The position numbers were made by a program, and so were the translations under genes. The notes under the pieces were generated by a model, which was not told where the DNA came from, ran no database searches, and worked only from the letters and a program-made list of their open reading frames with translations. This document shows positions 17,129 through 23,812 of a stretch of DNA of 23,812 nt, piece after piece. Source of the DNA: Syntrophaceae bacterium UBA6078. Its GTDB lineage: Bacteria > Desulfobacterota > Syntrophia > Syntrophales > UBA2210. The first letter of the stretch is position 1. The number at the start of each line of letters is the position of its first letter. The stretch spans positions 1-23,812 of the forward strand of contig DIXO01000076.1 of the NCBI GenBank assembly GCA_002428735.1. Reading direction: 5' to 3'.

Positions 17129-17965
17129 TCAGTTTGACAGACTCCGGGCTTTTCTTTCATGAGCAACGTCTCTGACCTGTGAGAGCGTGCGGGCATCTCC
17201 GGTTATCACCTCGCCGTGTCCGGGATAGATACGGGCCGGGTTGATAGTTCCACACAGATATTCGTATGATGCCCGGATGCGCTCTCTGCTCCAGCAGAAC
17301 CGGTTCACCTCTCCCGTACCGTCCGGTGACACATTAACGATCAGGTCTCCAGAGATTAATTCCGCCGTTCGCCCGTTGTAGAAACAGAGGGAATCTTCCG
17401 TATGACCGGGGGTGCGCACTGCATTCCACTCTCCGAAACCGAAATCCCCAAGAGAAGAATCCGTTTCATCCGCATCTCCGAAATAGCTGATGCGGTCCGT
17501 GCTGAAGGGGAGCCGTACAATGCCTCTCAACCCCGGGAGGGGGATTCCTGCCAGGCTCTCGACGGCGAGATGAGAAAACCTTCTCAGGTACCGCGCGCTT
17601 ACCATTGTCGCAGAAGGAATACTCACAAACCAGTTCCTGATCACTGATATTTTTTTCTTACCCGTGAGATAATCCTCTATCATGGCGTGAAAGAGAACCC
17701 GTGTTCGAGGGGAAGACAAAGAGAGGAGGTGTCCGATCCCGCCGATGTGGTCTATATGAAAGTGCGTGGCCGTAATGTAACGGAGGTCGTCCACGGGACG
17801 ACTCAGATTATGGTGTATGTAGTCGGCAATATCCTGAGCGCATCCGATGCTTCCCACATCAACAGCCATGAGGCCTTCGTCGCCTTCGATCAGGTAGGCT
17901 CGGGCAAAACCCGTGTTCGGGACGGGATGTACCCTCTGGAGATCGCGTATTCCCGCGGCGCCCAT
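17129..17965 (-). CDS. MBL-fold metallo-hydrolase
   Basis: A 278-aa metallo-beta-lactamase-fold protein, substrate unknown. The metal site is complete: HFHIDH (68-73), His188 in TPGHTED, Asp207 in SGD, and His250 in YPGHGE. No signal peptide is visible, so it is probably cytoplasmic. Glyoxalase II-like thioester hydrolysis, or hydrolysis of another small ester, is possible, but the middle region (about 90-180) does not let me choose. It starts at ATG after AAGGGGG, 10 bp beyond rmlD, and ends 9 bp before mutL. Confidence 0.9.
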   Translation of the reverse strand: MGAAGIRDLQRVHPVPNTGFARAYLIEGDEGLMAVDVGSIGCAQDIADYIHHNLSRPVDDLRYITATHFHIDHIGGIGHLLSLSSPRTRVLFHAMIEDYLTGKKKISVIRNWFVSIPSATMVSARYLRRFSHLAVESLAGIPLPGLRGIVRLPFSTDRISYFGDADETDSSLGDFGFGEWNAVRTPGHTEDSLCFYNGRTAELISGDLIVNVSPDGTGEVNRFCWSRERIRASYEYLCGTINPARIYPGHGEVITGDARTLSQVRDVAHERKARSLSN

Positions 17966-17975
17966 TTGTCCCCCT

Positions 17976-18818
17976 TTAACTCGGGCGAGTCATATACTCC
18001 TCGAGAGCTATCTGCCAGAACCGCATCGTGCGCCGGGTGGCATCGGCAAATTTCCTGCAGCTGAGTACTGAGTATGCCGGGCGGGGAGCGCATCTGCCGA
18101 GCTGCGCGGATCGTATCGGTGTAATAGTGACACCCTTCATACCCGTATAATCGAGGATCTTGAGGGCAAACTGGTACCACGTGCATGTCCCGCGGTTGGT
18201 GACGTGGAAGACGCCCCGATGACCTTCCTCGATGAGCATCCGCACGGCAGCCGCCAGATCTACCGTATAGGTGGGAGAGCCGGTCTGGTCATCGACCACA
18301 TCTAATACACCGGTTTCTTCAGCCCGCTTCACGATTGCTTTGACGAAATTCTTTCCATGCTCCCCGAACAGCCAGGAAGTCCTGATGAGGAGGTAATCAT
18401 TGGAAAACTCCCGGAGGTACTCTTCCCCCTTCAGCTTGGACCTCCCGTAGGCGTTGATGGGGCAGCATGGGTCATCTTCCCTGTACGGGGTCCTCTTGGT
18501 CCCGTCAAAGACATAATCGGTGCTGAAATGGACCAATGTGGCGCCTGACTTCCGGCACGCCAAGGCAACATTCTTCACGCCCTCGGCGTTCACCGAGAGC
18601 GAGACAGCCTCTTCAGTTTCGCATCCATCGACATTCGTGTAGGCGGCCGCGTTGATTACCATATCCGCGCCCGACCCCCGAACTACATCGCCGCACTCTG
18701 AAGGGGATGCGATATCGAAATCCTCCACATCCTTTCCCGTCACATCATGCCCCCTGCCAAGGGTGGCCATCAGATCGGTCCCGAGCATCCCCTTCCATCC
18801 CAGCACCAGTATCTTCAT
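17976..18818 (-). CDS. rfbD: dTDP-4-dehydrorhamnose reductase (RmlD-like)
   Basis: A 280-aa short-chain dehydrogenase of extended type that would reduce dTDP-4-dehydro-L-rhamnose to dTDP-L-rhamnose with NAD(P)H for surface polysaccharide. The dinucleotide motif GWKGMLG is at 7-13, STDYVFDG at 99-106, the catalytic Tyr124 and Lys128 in AYGRSK, and APRPAYSVLS near the C-terminus. The ATG overlaps the truA stop by one base (TGATG). The partner genes rmlA, rmlB and rmlC are absent here, so another nucleotide-sugar substrate cannot be excluded. Confidence 0.9.
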   Translation of the reverse strand: MKILVLGWKGMLGTDLMATLGRGHDVTGKDVEDFDIASPSECGDVVRGSGADMVINAAAYTNVDGCETEEAVSLSVNAEGVKNVALACRKSGATLVHFSTDYVFDGTKRTPYREDDPCCPINAYGRSKLKGEEYLREFSNDYLLIRTSWLFGEHGKNFVKAIVKRAEETGVLDVVDDQTGSPTYTVDLAAAVRMLIEEGHRGVFHVTNRGTCTWYQFALKILDYTGMKGVTITPIRSAQLGRCAPRPAYSVLSCRKFADATRRTMRFWQIALEEYMTRPS

Positions 18819-19552
18819 CAGTACCTGACCTCTTTGAGAAACAATCCCTGCGGGGGGCCGGTGATACCGGCCCGGGTCCTGTCCATGGCTTCCATGATCT
18901 CGTTGAACTCGGTCGGCGTGATGATTCCTCTCCCCACATCGACAAGCAGGCCGATGATGTTTCGCACCATGTATCGCAGAAAGCCGTTCGCCTCAATGGA
19001 AAAGGAGATCTCGCTCCCCTCTCTTTCAATGGAGACAACGGTTACGGTCCGCACATGATCTTCCGCATCACCCCCCGCGGCGCAGAAAGATGAATAATCG
19101 TGGGTCCCTTCCAGGAAGGCCGCGGCTTCGCTCATTGCGCTCACATCAAGGGGAACCCGGATGTGCCAGCACCGGTTCCTCCGGAGAGGACTCCGCACCG
19201 GGTTATTGAATATCTGGTATATGTATATCTTGCTCTTCGCGCTGTATCGAGCGTGAAATATATCATCCGCGTCCTGCAAGTCTTTGATAACAATATCTCC
19301 GGGAAGAAGACTGTTGATCCCCTTTTGAAGATTTCCACATGGAATGGTTGATCCTGTCCTGAAGTTCGCCACCTGATTCAGTGCATGAACGCCCGCATCC
19401 GTCCGTCCCGAGGCGGTGAGACATATTTGTTCCTGCGTGATGATCCCGATCTTTTCCTCAAGCACCTCCTGAATGCTCAGACCGTTCGGTTGCCGCTGCC
19501 ATCCATGATAGGCAGTACCGTCATATTCGCAGACAACTTTGACGTTCCTCAT
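18818..19552 (-). CDS. truA: tRNA pseudouridine(38-40) synthase TruA
   Basis: A 244-aa pseudouridine synthase that modifies positions 38, 39 and 40 in the anticodon arm. The N-terminal YDGTAYHGWQRQP stretch and SGRTDAGVHA with catalytic Asp52 are diagnostic; FHARYSAKSKIYIYQI and MVRNIIGLLVDVGRG follow as expected. I start at ATG 19552, where the family begins. The frame is open 273 bp further upstream into pgk, but that translation is not family-like. The start has only a weak ribosome-binding site and lies 17 bp after pgk. It is the third tRNA-modification gene in the window, with trmFO and miaA. Confidence 0.96.
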   Translation of the reverse strand: MRNVKVVCEYDGTAYHGWQRQPNGLSIQEVLEEKIGIITQEQICLTASGRTDAGVHALNQVANFRTGSTIPCGNLQKGINSLLPGDIVIKDLQDADDIFHARYSAKSKIYIYQIFNNPVRSPLRRNRCWHIRVPLDVSAMSEAAAFLEGTHDYSSFCAAGGDAEDHVRTVTVVSIEREGSEISFSIEANGFLRYMVRNIIGLLVDVGRGIITPTEFNEIMEAMDRTRAGITGPPQGLFLKEVRY

Positions 19553-19569
19553 CCCGATCGATCCATCGG

Positions 19570-20766
19570 TTATTTCATTCTTTTTGAGCACCGGTGAAGC
19601 GCTTCGACCGCCGGGAGCTTCTTCCCTTCCAGAAGTTCGAGAGACGCCCCCCCTCCGGTGGATATATAGGTAATGTAGTCGCTCTGCCCCGTCCGGTGAA
19701 CCGCCACATCCGTATCCCCACCTCCGACAATGGTCAGGGCATGGGACTGAGCAATCGCATGGACCAGGGAGAAAGTCCCCATACTGAATGCGTCGAGCTC
19801 GAAGACACCCATGGGGCCGTTCCACATGATCGTTTTCGCGTCGCTGATCACCTCCCTGAAGAGGGCGATTGTGGCAGGTCCGATATCCAGACCCATCCAG
19901 TGCGGATCTATCTCCTGGATCGGGACGATCTTTGTCACCGCCTTTGGATCGCGCTCTTCAGCGATGACGCAATCGACGGGGAGATACAACTTCACGCCGT
20001 TCTTCTTCGCAACATGGAGCGCCCGTCGCGCTGTTTTCAGGAGATTATCCTCCACCAGGGAGGTGCCCACCTCGTACCCCATGGCTTTGAGAAAGGTATA
20101 GGCCATCCCCCCGCCGATGATCATCTTGTCAACCTTCTTGATAAGATTGGCGAGGGCCTCCAGTTTGCCCGAAATCTTTGACCCGCCGATAATGGCCACG
20201 AAAGGACGCAGAGGGTCTTCCAGGGCGTTGCCGAAATAGTTCAATTCTCTCTTCATCAGCAAGCCCGCGCAACAGACCTTCGCGTATTTCGTAATTCCCA
20301 CATTGGACGCGTGCTTTCGGTGGGCATTTCCAAAGGCGTCATCCACGTATACATCCCCGTAACTCGCCAGTTTTTTTGCGAAGGCCGGGTCGTTTGCCGT
20401 CTCCTCTTTGTAAAAACGAAGGTTTTCCAGCATGACAACCGTGCGGGGCTCCATATCCCGGATCAGCTTCTCCACATCGTCGCCAACGCAGTCGTCCGCC
20501 AGAATCACATCCTTCCCCAAGTGGCGCGACAGTCGTTTGGCTACAGGAGCGAGGCTGAGACTTTCCACCCTCTGTCCTTTGGGTCTGCCAAGGTGAGACA
20601 TGATGATGACCTTCGCATCTTCATCCAGAGCATAGTTGATCGTGGGCAGAGCGGCCTTGATCCTTCTGTCATCGGTAATGTGCAGATTCTCATCCAGCGG
20701 AACGTTCAAATCAAATCGGCACAGCACTCTTTTCCCCTTGATGTCTATATCCTGTATGTATTTCAT
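19570..20766 (-). CDS. pgk: Phosphoglycerate kinase
   Basis: A 398-aa Pgk catalysing 1,3-bisphosphoglycerate + ADP to 3-phosphoglycerate + ATP in glycolysis, and the reverse in gluconeogenesis. Typical sequences are RFDLNVP (17-23), SHLGRPKG (57-64), ENLRF (114-118), DDAFGNAHR (142-150), GGSKISGK (194-201), WNGPMGVFE (315-323) and GGGDT (348-352). The ATG at 20766 follows GGAGG by five bases; an in-frame start 45 bp upstream is unlikely because it lacks a site and overlaps the promoter region. It is the first gene of the ten-gene run. gapA is not upstream, unlike many gap-pgk pairs. Confidence 0.98.
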   Translation of the reverse strand: MKYIQDIDIKGKRVLCRFDLNVPLDENLHITDDRRIKAALPTINYALDEDAKVIIMSHLGRPKGQRVESLSLAPVAKRLSRHLGKDVILADDCVGDDVEKLIRDMEPRTVVMLENLRFYKEETANDPAFAKKLASYGDVYVDDAFGNAHRKHASNVGITKYAKVCCAGLLMKRELNYFGNALEDPLRPFVAIIGGSKISGKLEALANLIKKVDKMIIGGGMAYTFLKAMGYEVGTSLVEDNLLKTARRALHVAKKNGVKLYLPVDCVIAEERDPKAVTKIVPIQEIDPHWMGLDIGPATIALFREVISDAKTIMWNGPMGVFELDAFSMGTFSLVHAIAQSHALTIVGGGDTDVAVHRTGQSDYITYISTGGGASLELLEGKKLPAVEALHRCSKRMK

Positions 20767-20808
20767 GTGTTCCTCCATGCCGTACAAAAGGTTGGCCCAG
20801 CGAGTGGC

Positions 20809-20837
20809 CATATATACTACCCATGTGACGGGGTCAA
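20809..20837 (-). promoter_or_regulatory. Promoter of the pgk-to-coaX operon
   Basis: On the minus strand TTGACC (+ coordinates 20832-20837) is followed after 17 bp by TATATG (20809-20814). Transcription would start near 20802, about 36 nt before the pgk ATG. The pattern and spacing are identical to the carD promoter at 23748-23776. It is the only good promoter I found for the run ending at coaX, although internal ones inside coding sequence cannot be excluded. Confidence 0.65.
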
Positions 20838-20843
20838 GTCAGA

Positions 20844-20864
20844 ACTCCCCCTTTTCGGGGCAGT
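20844..20864 (-). terminator. Possible stem-loop after ispF
   Basis: On the minus strand, ACT and CCCC pair with GGGG and AGT around a five-base loop, with one G-G mismatch. It lies between the ispF stop and the pgk promoter. No U run follows in the ispF direction, so it would be a poor intrinsic terminator. Confidence 0.3.
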
Positions 20865-20902
20865 GGAAATTTTTATCAGCGAAAGAGGAACATTGGGTGG
20901 TC

Positions 20903-21382
20903 TTAAAGGTCACGGGGGTTCACCGTAACCACAGCAAAGGCGGCCACCCCTTCACACCGTCCAGTGAAGCCCATCCCTTCATTGGTGGAGGCCTTCACGT
21001 TTACCCGGTTCGGCTCAATATCGAGCGCATGGGCTATATTCGAAACCATTGTAGAAATATATTCCCGCAATCGTGGACTTTCCAGAACAAGCGTCGAGTC
21101 GACGTTATTCACGACGTACCCCTGCCGGGCCGCCAGTTCTTTGACCCTGACCAGCAGTTTGATACTCGAAATATCCTTGTATGCGGGATCGCTGTCCGGA
21201 AAGTGCCACCCGATGTCTCTCTCACCGATGGCGCCGAGGATTGCATCGCAGAGGGCATGGAGCAGGACATCAGCGTCCGAATGACCGAGAAGGCCCTTGC
21301 GGGCGGGAATATCCACCCCGCCGAGGATCAGTTTCCTCCCCTCCACCAGTCGATGACTGTCATATCCGAATCCGATTCTCAT
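20903..21382 (-). CDS. ispF: 2-C-methyl-D-erythritol 2,4-cyclodiphosphate synthase
   Basis: A 159-aa trimeric enzyme of the MEP pathway that cyclises CDP-ME-2-phosphate to MEcPP with loss of CMP. The metal ligands Asp8, His10 (GYDSHRL) and His42 (GHSDADVLLHALCDA) sit at the canonical positions, and the NVKASTNEGMGFTGR motif follows near the C-terminus. The ATG at 21382 overlaps the ispD stop (ATGA, 4 bp); the longer open frame runs into ispD and is not family-like. ispD and ispF are separate here, not fused as in some proteobacteria. Confidence 0.97.
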   Translation of the reverse strand: MRIGFGYDSHRLVEGRKLILGGVDIPARKGLLGHSDADVLLHALCDAILGAIGERDIGWHFPDSDPAYKDISSIKLLVRVKELAARQGYVVNNVDSTLVLESPRLREYISTMVSNIAHALDIEPNRVNVKASTNEGMGFTGRCEGVAAFAVVTVNPRDL

Positions 21383-22080
21383 GTGGTCGGCTCGTCTCTT
21401 TTCAGTAAGAGCTCGGCGAGGACAAGATCCTCCGGTGTGGTAATCTTGATATTCCAAGGAGGGCCGGGAATCGTCCATACCGGCACGCCCATATGTTCAA
21501 CAAGAGAGGCGTCATCCGTCCCTGAGAAGCCGGTGCGATCTGCGTGATCGAATGCCTCAGAGATGATCTTCCTCATGAATGCCTGGGGGGTCTGTACAAG
21601 ACGGAGCCCCGCTCTGTCGATCGTGTGGTGGACAGCCCCGTCTTCGCCGATCATCTTGATCGTGTCCGTTATCGGGGCGACCGGCACAACCGCCCCGTTT
21701 CGAGCGGCCTCCCGGATGGAGTGTTCTATCAACTCACTCGTAATGAAGGGTCGGACCCCATCATGGACAAGGACGATATCATCTCCGTCATTAATCAACT
21801 TCAAACCCTCTCTGACAGAGTCCTGCCGTGTCGCCCCGCCAGTCTGAATCTGCTGTACCTTGCGGATATGATATTTTTCAACAATCTCATCCTTGACATA
21901 CGTCCGGTCTGCGCCGGGAGCCACAAGGATAATGCGATGCACAGAGGAGGTTTTTTCAAAGACAATCAGGGTGCGTGCCAGTATGGGAATGCCGCTGAGA
22001 GGAACATACTGCTTGGGACGGTCGTGCATCATCCGTTTCCCGGAACCCCCGGCGACAATGATTGCGACTGATTGAAGCAT
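21379..22080 (-). CDS. ispD: 2-C-methyl-D-erythritol 4-phosphate cytidylyltransferase
   Basis: A 233-aa enzyme joining MEP and CTP to CDP-ME in isoprenoid synthesis. The nucleotide-binding motif AGGSGKRM is near residues 10-17, RPKQY follows at 21-25, and TGGATRQDSVREGL, VLVHDGVRPF, TQTPQAF-like QTPQAF and GTDDASLVE are as in the family. I use the ATG at 22080; a TTG just before it at 22083 is equally in frame, and GGGA lies about six bases upstream. The end is coupled to ispF. It is 74 bp downstream of the PIN/TRAM gene; that gap holds no gene I can see. Confidence 0.97.
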   Translation of the reverse strand: MLQSVAIIVAGGSGKRMMHDRPKQYVPLSGIPILARTLIVFEKTSSVHRIILVAPGADRTYVKDEIVEKYHIRKVQQIQTGGATRQDSVREGLKLINDGDDIVLVHDGVRPFITSELIEHSIREAARNGAVVPVAPITDTIKMIGEDGAVHHTIDRAGLRLVQTPQAFMRKIISEAFDHADRTGFSGTDDASLVEHMGVPVWTIPGPPWNIKITTPEDLVLAELLLKRDEPTT

Positions 22081-22154
22081 CAACTTCCCGTCCCTTCGAG
22101 TGTTCGCGAGGTGATGTCCAAGGAATATCCGGGGTGGGGCAGTATCGACCGCGT

Positions 22155-23162
22155 CTAGGCGGAAGCGCTTTTTTTCTCTTCATCTTTGAGGGCGGAAAAG
22201 ACCATGCGCCCCGCCGAAGTCTGGAGAACGCTGGTTACCACCACATCGATATTCTTTCCCACGTGCCTGATCCCGTTCTCGACAACCACCATGGTTCCGT
22301 CATCAAGGTATGCAAGACCCTGTCCCGCCTCTTTCCCCTCTTTGATGACCCGCACGTTCATTGCTTCGCCGGGAAGAACAAGGGGCTTCAGGGCATTCGC
22401 AAGGTCATTGATGTTGAGGATCTTTATCCCCTGCAGTTCCGCTACCTTGTTCAAATTATAGTCGTTGGTTACGATCTTGCCCCCCCTTTCCTTGGCAAGG
22501 GCGACCAGCTTTGAGTCCACCCCCTTTATTTTCGGAAAATCGATATCAGCGATTTCAATCTTTACGCCGTCATTTTTCTGCATCCGGTTGAGTATATCCA
22601 GCCCCCTTCTCCCCCGTGAACGTTTCATATGGTCGGATGAATCGGCAATCAACTGCAGCTCATCCAGAACGAAACGGGGAACTATCAGGGTGCCGTTGAT
22701 GAATCCGGTATCGCATATATCGGCCATCCTGCCGTCTATGATAGCGCTGGTATCGAGGATACGGTAATCCGGGTTTTCACCCTTCGAACCGGAGAATCGG
22801 GGAAAGCGGAAATCTTCACTCTTCTTGGATCCCAGAACGAGCCCCAGATATCCCAGAATGAAGGTAATGAAGACATAGAGATACCCGAGCGGTATTATCT
22901 CGTGTCCCTCCAGCCCGGGGATAAACCGCAAGCCAAAGGTAAAAAGAAGGGCGATCAGGAGCCCGATGACCGTTCCGATAACGCCGCCGAATATAATCCG
23001 TAATGACAGTTTTCGTATAGCCTGTTCCGTTTTAATGACAAGGATTGAAAGAAAAAGCCCCGCTGCTAAACCCAACAATGAATGAGGAAAGGTATAATAT
23101 TTTAAAGCTATGAAATAACCAACCGTAGAACAGGCCACGACAAGTAAAAGCCGTATGACCAA
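22155..23162 (-). CDS. PIN/TRAM-domain integral membrane protein (YacL-like)
   Basis: A 335-aa membrane protein with four hydrophobic segments (about 2-20, 25-45, 56-78, 88-110), then a cytoplasmic PIN nuclease-like domain (about 132-250) and a TRAM RNA-binding domain (about 260-325). The acidic PIN residues are present: Asp137 in LDTSAIIDGR, Glu168 in VLDELQ, Asp216 in VDSKL and Asp234 in TNDYNL, so RNase activity is plausible but unproven. Translation starts at TTG 23162 behind a near-perfect GGAGGTGA. It is 49 bp after carD. The same neighbours (CarD-like, PIN/TRAM, ispD, ispF) occur in Bacillus and other bacteria, where the role of YacL is still unclear. Confidence 0.93.
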   Translation of the reverse strand: MVIRLLLVVACSTVGYFIALKYYTFPHSLLGLAAGLFLSILVIKTEQAIRKLSLRIIFGGVIGTVIGLLIALLFTFGLRFIPGLEGHEIIPLGYLYVFITFILGYLGLVLGSKKSEDFRFPRFSGSKGENPDYRILDTSAIIDGRMADICDTGFINGTLIVPRFVLDELQLIADSSDHMKRSRGRRGLDILNRMQKNDGVKIEIADIDFPKIKGVDSKLVALAKERGGKIVTNDYNLNKVAELQGIKILNINDLANALKPLVLPGEAMNVRVIKEGKEAGQGLAYLDDGTMVVVENGIRHVGKNIDVVVTSVLQTSAGRMVFSALKDEEKKSASA

Positions 23163-23211
23163 ATATCACCTCCTGTGAATCAGTTATTATATCAAAGAAC
23201 GAAGCGCTGAG

Positions 23212-23700
23212 TTACGCCGTGAAGATCGCATTGAGGTTTTCTTCAACCTCCGTTTCCTCGCAGTCACTCGCTATCGATATCTCTCGTATGAGCAGATTTT
23301 TAGCCGTATCCATCATCTTCCTCTCGCCGAAGGAGAGGTCTTTGTCGACCTTCAGGGTAAAAAGATCGCGCAACACCTCAGCTATCTCATACACCGACCC
23401 TGTCTTGATCTTTTCCCAGTACTCTTTGTATCGTTTGTTCCAGGTCTGTTTGTCCACCGCAATGCTCTTCTCACGCAATATCTTATAGACCACAGGGATC
23501 TCTTCCTCAGAGATGATATCCCTCAGTCCGACGAACTGGGCGCTACCCTGCGGTATCATGATGGTTGCGTTATTTCCGAGAATCTTCATGACGTAAAAGG
23601 GCTGTTCGCTCCCCATGACTTCCCTGGTTTCGATAGCCTCAATAACCCCGACCCCGTGCGCCGGATATACTGCCATATCTCCTACCTTAAACATGCGCAT
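23212..23700 (-). CDS. carD: CarD family transcriptional regulator
   Basis: A 162-aa CarD/CdnL-type protein that binds RNA polymerase beta and stabilises open promoter complexes. The N-terminal RNAP-interaction domain (about 3-60) opens with FKVGDMAVYPAHGVG, followed by a helical DNA-contacting domain with WNKRYKEYWEKIKTG. The ATG at 23700 has AGGAG five bases upstream; an ATG two codons later is less well placed, and an in-frame start 57 bp upstream lies too close to the -10 box. It has no AT-hook or HMGA-like tail, so it resembles CdnL rather than myxococcal CarD. It heads carD, PIN/TRAM, ispD, ispF. Confidence 0.95.
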   Translation of the reverse strand: MRMFKVGDMAVYPAHGVGVIEAIETREVMGSEQPFYVMKILGNNATIMIPQGSAQFVGLRDIISEEEIPVVYKILREKSIAVDKQTWNKRYKEYWEKIKTGSVYEIAEVLRDLFTLKVDKDLSFGERKMMDTAKNLLIREISIASDCEETEVEENLNAIFTA

Positions 23701-23747
23701 TGCCACTCCTATGCTTCTCCCGTGTAATATGATTTTTAGCGGATCTC

Positions 23748-23776
23748 CATATAACACAATTTGGAATAACGGTCAA
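23748..23776 (-). promoter_or_regulatory. Promoter of the carD-ispF operon
   Basis: On the minus strand TTGACC (+ coordinates 23771-23776) is followed after 17 bp by TATATG (23748-23753). Transcription would start near 23741, giving a leader of about 41 nt before carD. The same two hexamers at the same spacing occur ahead of pgk. Confidence 0.7.
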
Positions 23777-23812
23777 TGAAATCCTCTGACCGTAATCCAC
23801 CACCAACTTTTG

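Noticed and set aside
16043..17137. 364-codon plus-strand open frame
   Set aside because: It lies entirely antisense to mutL, whose motifs are unmistakable; long antisense frames arise from codon bias in GC-rich DNA.
19553..19825. Upstream extension of the truA frame into pgk
   Set aside because: The arginine- and glycine-rich translation is an out-of-frame reading of pgk; TruA proteins begin at MRNVKVVCEYDGT-like sequence.
20636..21547. 303-codon plus-strand open frame spanning pgk, its promoter, ispF and ispD
   Set aside because: It crosses two well-defined minus-strand genes and the intergenic promoter and has no domain signal.

Overview
The window is a compact bacterial chromosomal segment at roughly mid-50s percent GC by eye. 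It is almost entirely housekeeping genes, with the edge of an integrated element at its left end. Gene content and order (dprA-topA-trmFO; carD, PIN/TRAM protein, ispD, ispF; nadC-birA-coaX; an endonuclease-type MutL) suggest a deltaproteobacterium (Desulfobacterota, perhaps Syntrophales/Syntrophobacterales-like). That placement is inference from family knowledge; no rRNA or marker search was possible.

Left edge (1-1367): positions 1-90 look like the end of an IS21-type insertion sequence, with two tandem 18-bp repeats, an ACA end, and a ribosome-binding site plus ATG reading off the window. A promoter at 108-136 then drives a complete tyrosine integrase (189-1283), whose stop codon lies 7 bp from the CCA end of tRNA-Arg(TCT). 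This is the usual anatomy of an element integrated at a tRNA 3' end. The element would lie to the left, outside the window.

1368-4498: the tRNA promoter, then a large minus-strand gene for a secreted multidomain beta-sandwich protein (about 949 aa, BACON-like and Big_2-like modules, DUF5648-like C-terminus). It is the least familiar gene here. A 210-bp divergent intergenic region separates it from dprA.

4499-9215 (+): dprA-topA-trmFO, coupled by a 2-bp gap and a 4-bp overlap, behind a TTGACA/TATATA promoter. The products act in DNA uptake/recombination, relaxation of negative supercoils, and tRNA m5U54 formation.

9201-20766 (-): a ten-gene run in transcription order pgk, truA, rmlD, MBL-fold hydrolase, mutL, miaA, valS, nadC, birA, coaX, with junctions from 4-bp overlaps to a 41-bp gap and one recognisable promoter ahead of pgk. 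It mixes glycolysis, tRNA modification and charging, mismatch repair and cofactor genes (NAD, biotin attachment, CoA). Its last gene overlaps trmFO tail to tail by 15 bp.

20903-23700 (-): carD, PIN/TRAM membrane protein, ispD, ispF, behind a promoter of the same form as that of pgk (TTGACC, 17 bp, TATATG). This unit joins a global RNA-polymerase regulator to two MEP-pathway isoprenoid enzymes.

I see no defence system, CRISPR array, biosynthetic cluster or other clearly novel multigene system. The points most worth following are the domain-in-domain architecture of the secreted protein, the nested mobile-element boundary at tRNA-Arg, and the matching pgk and carD promoters.
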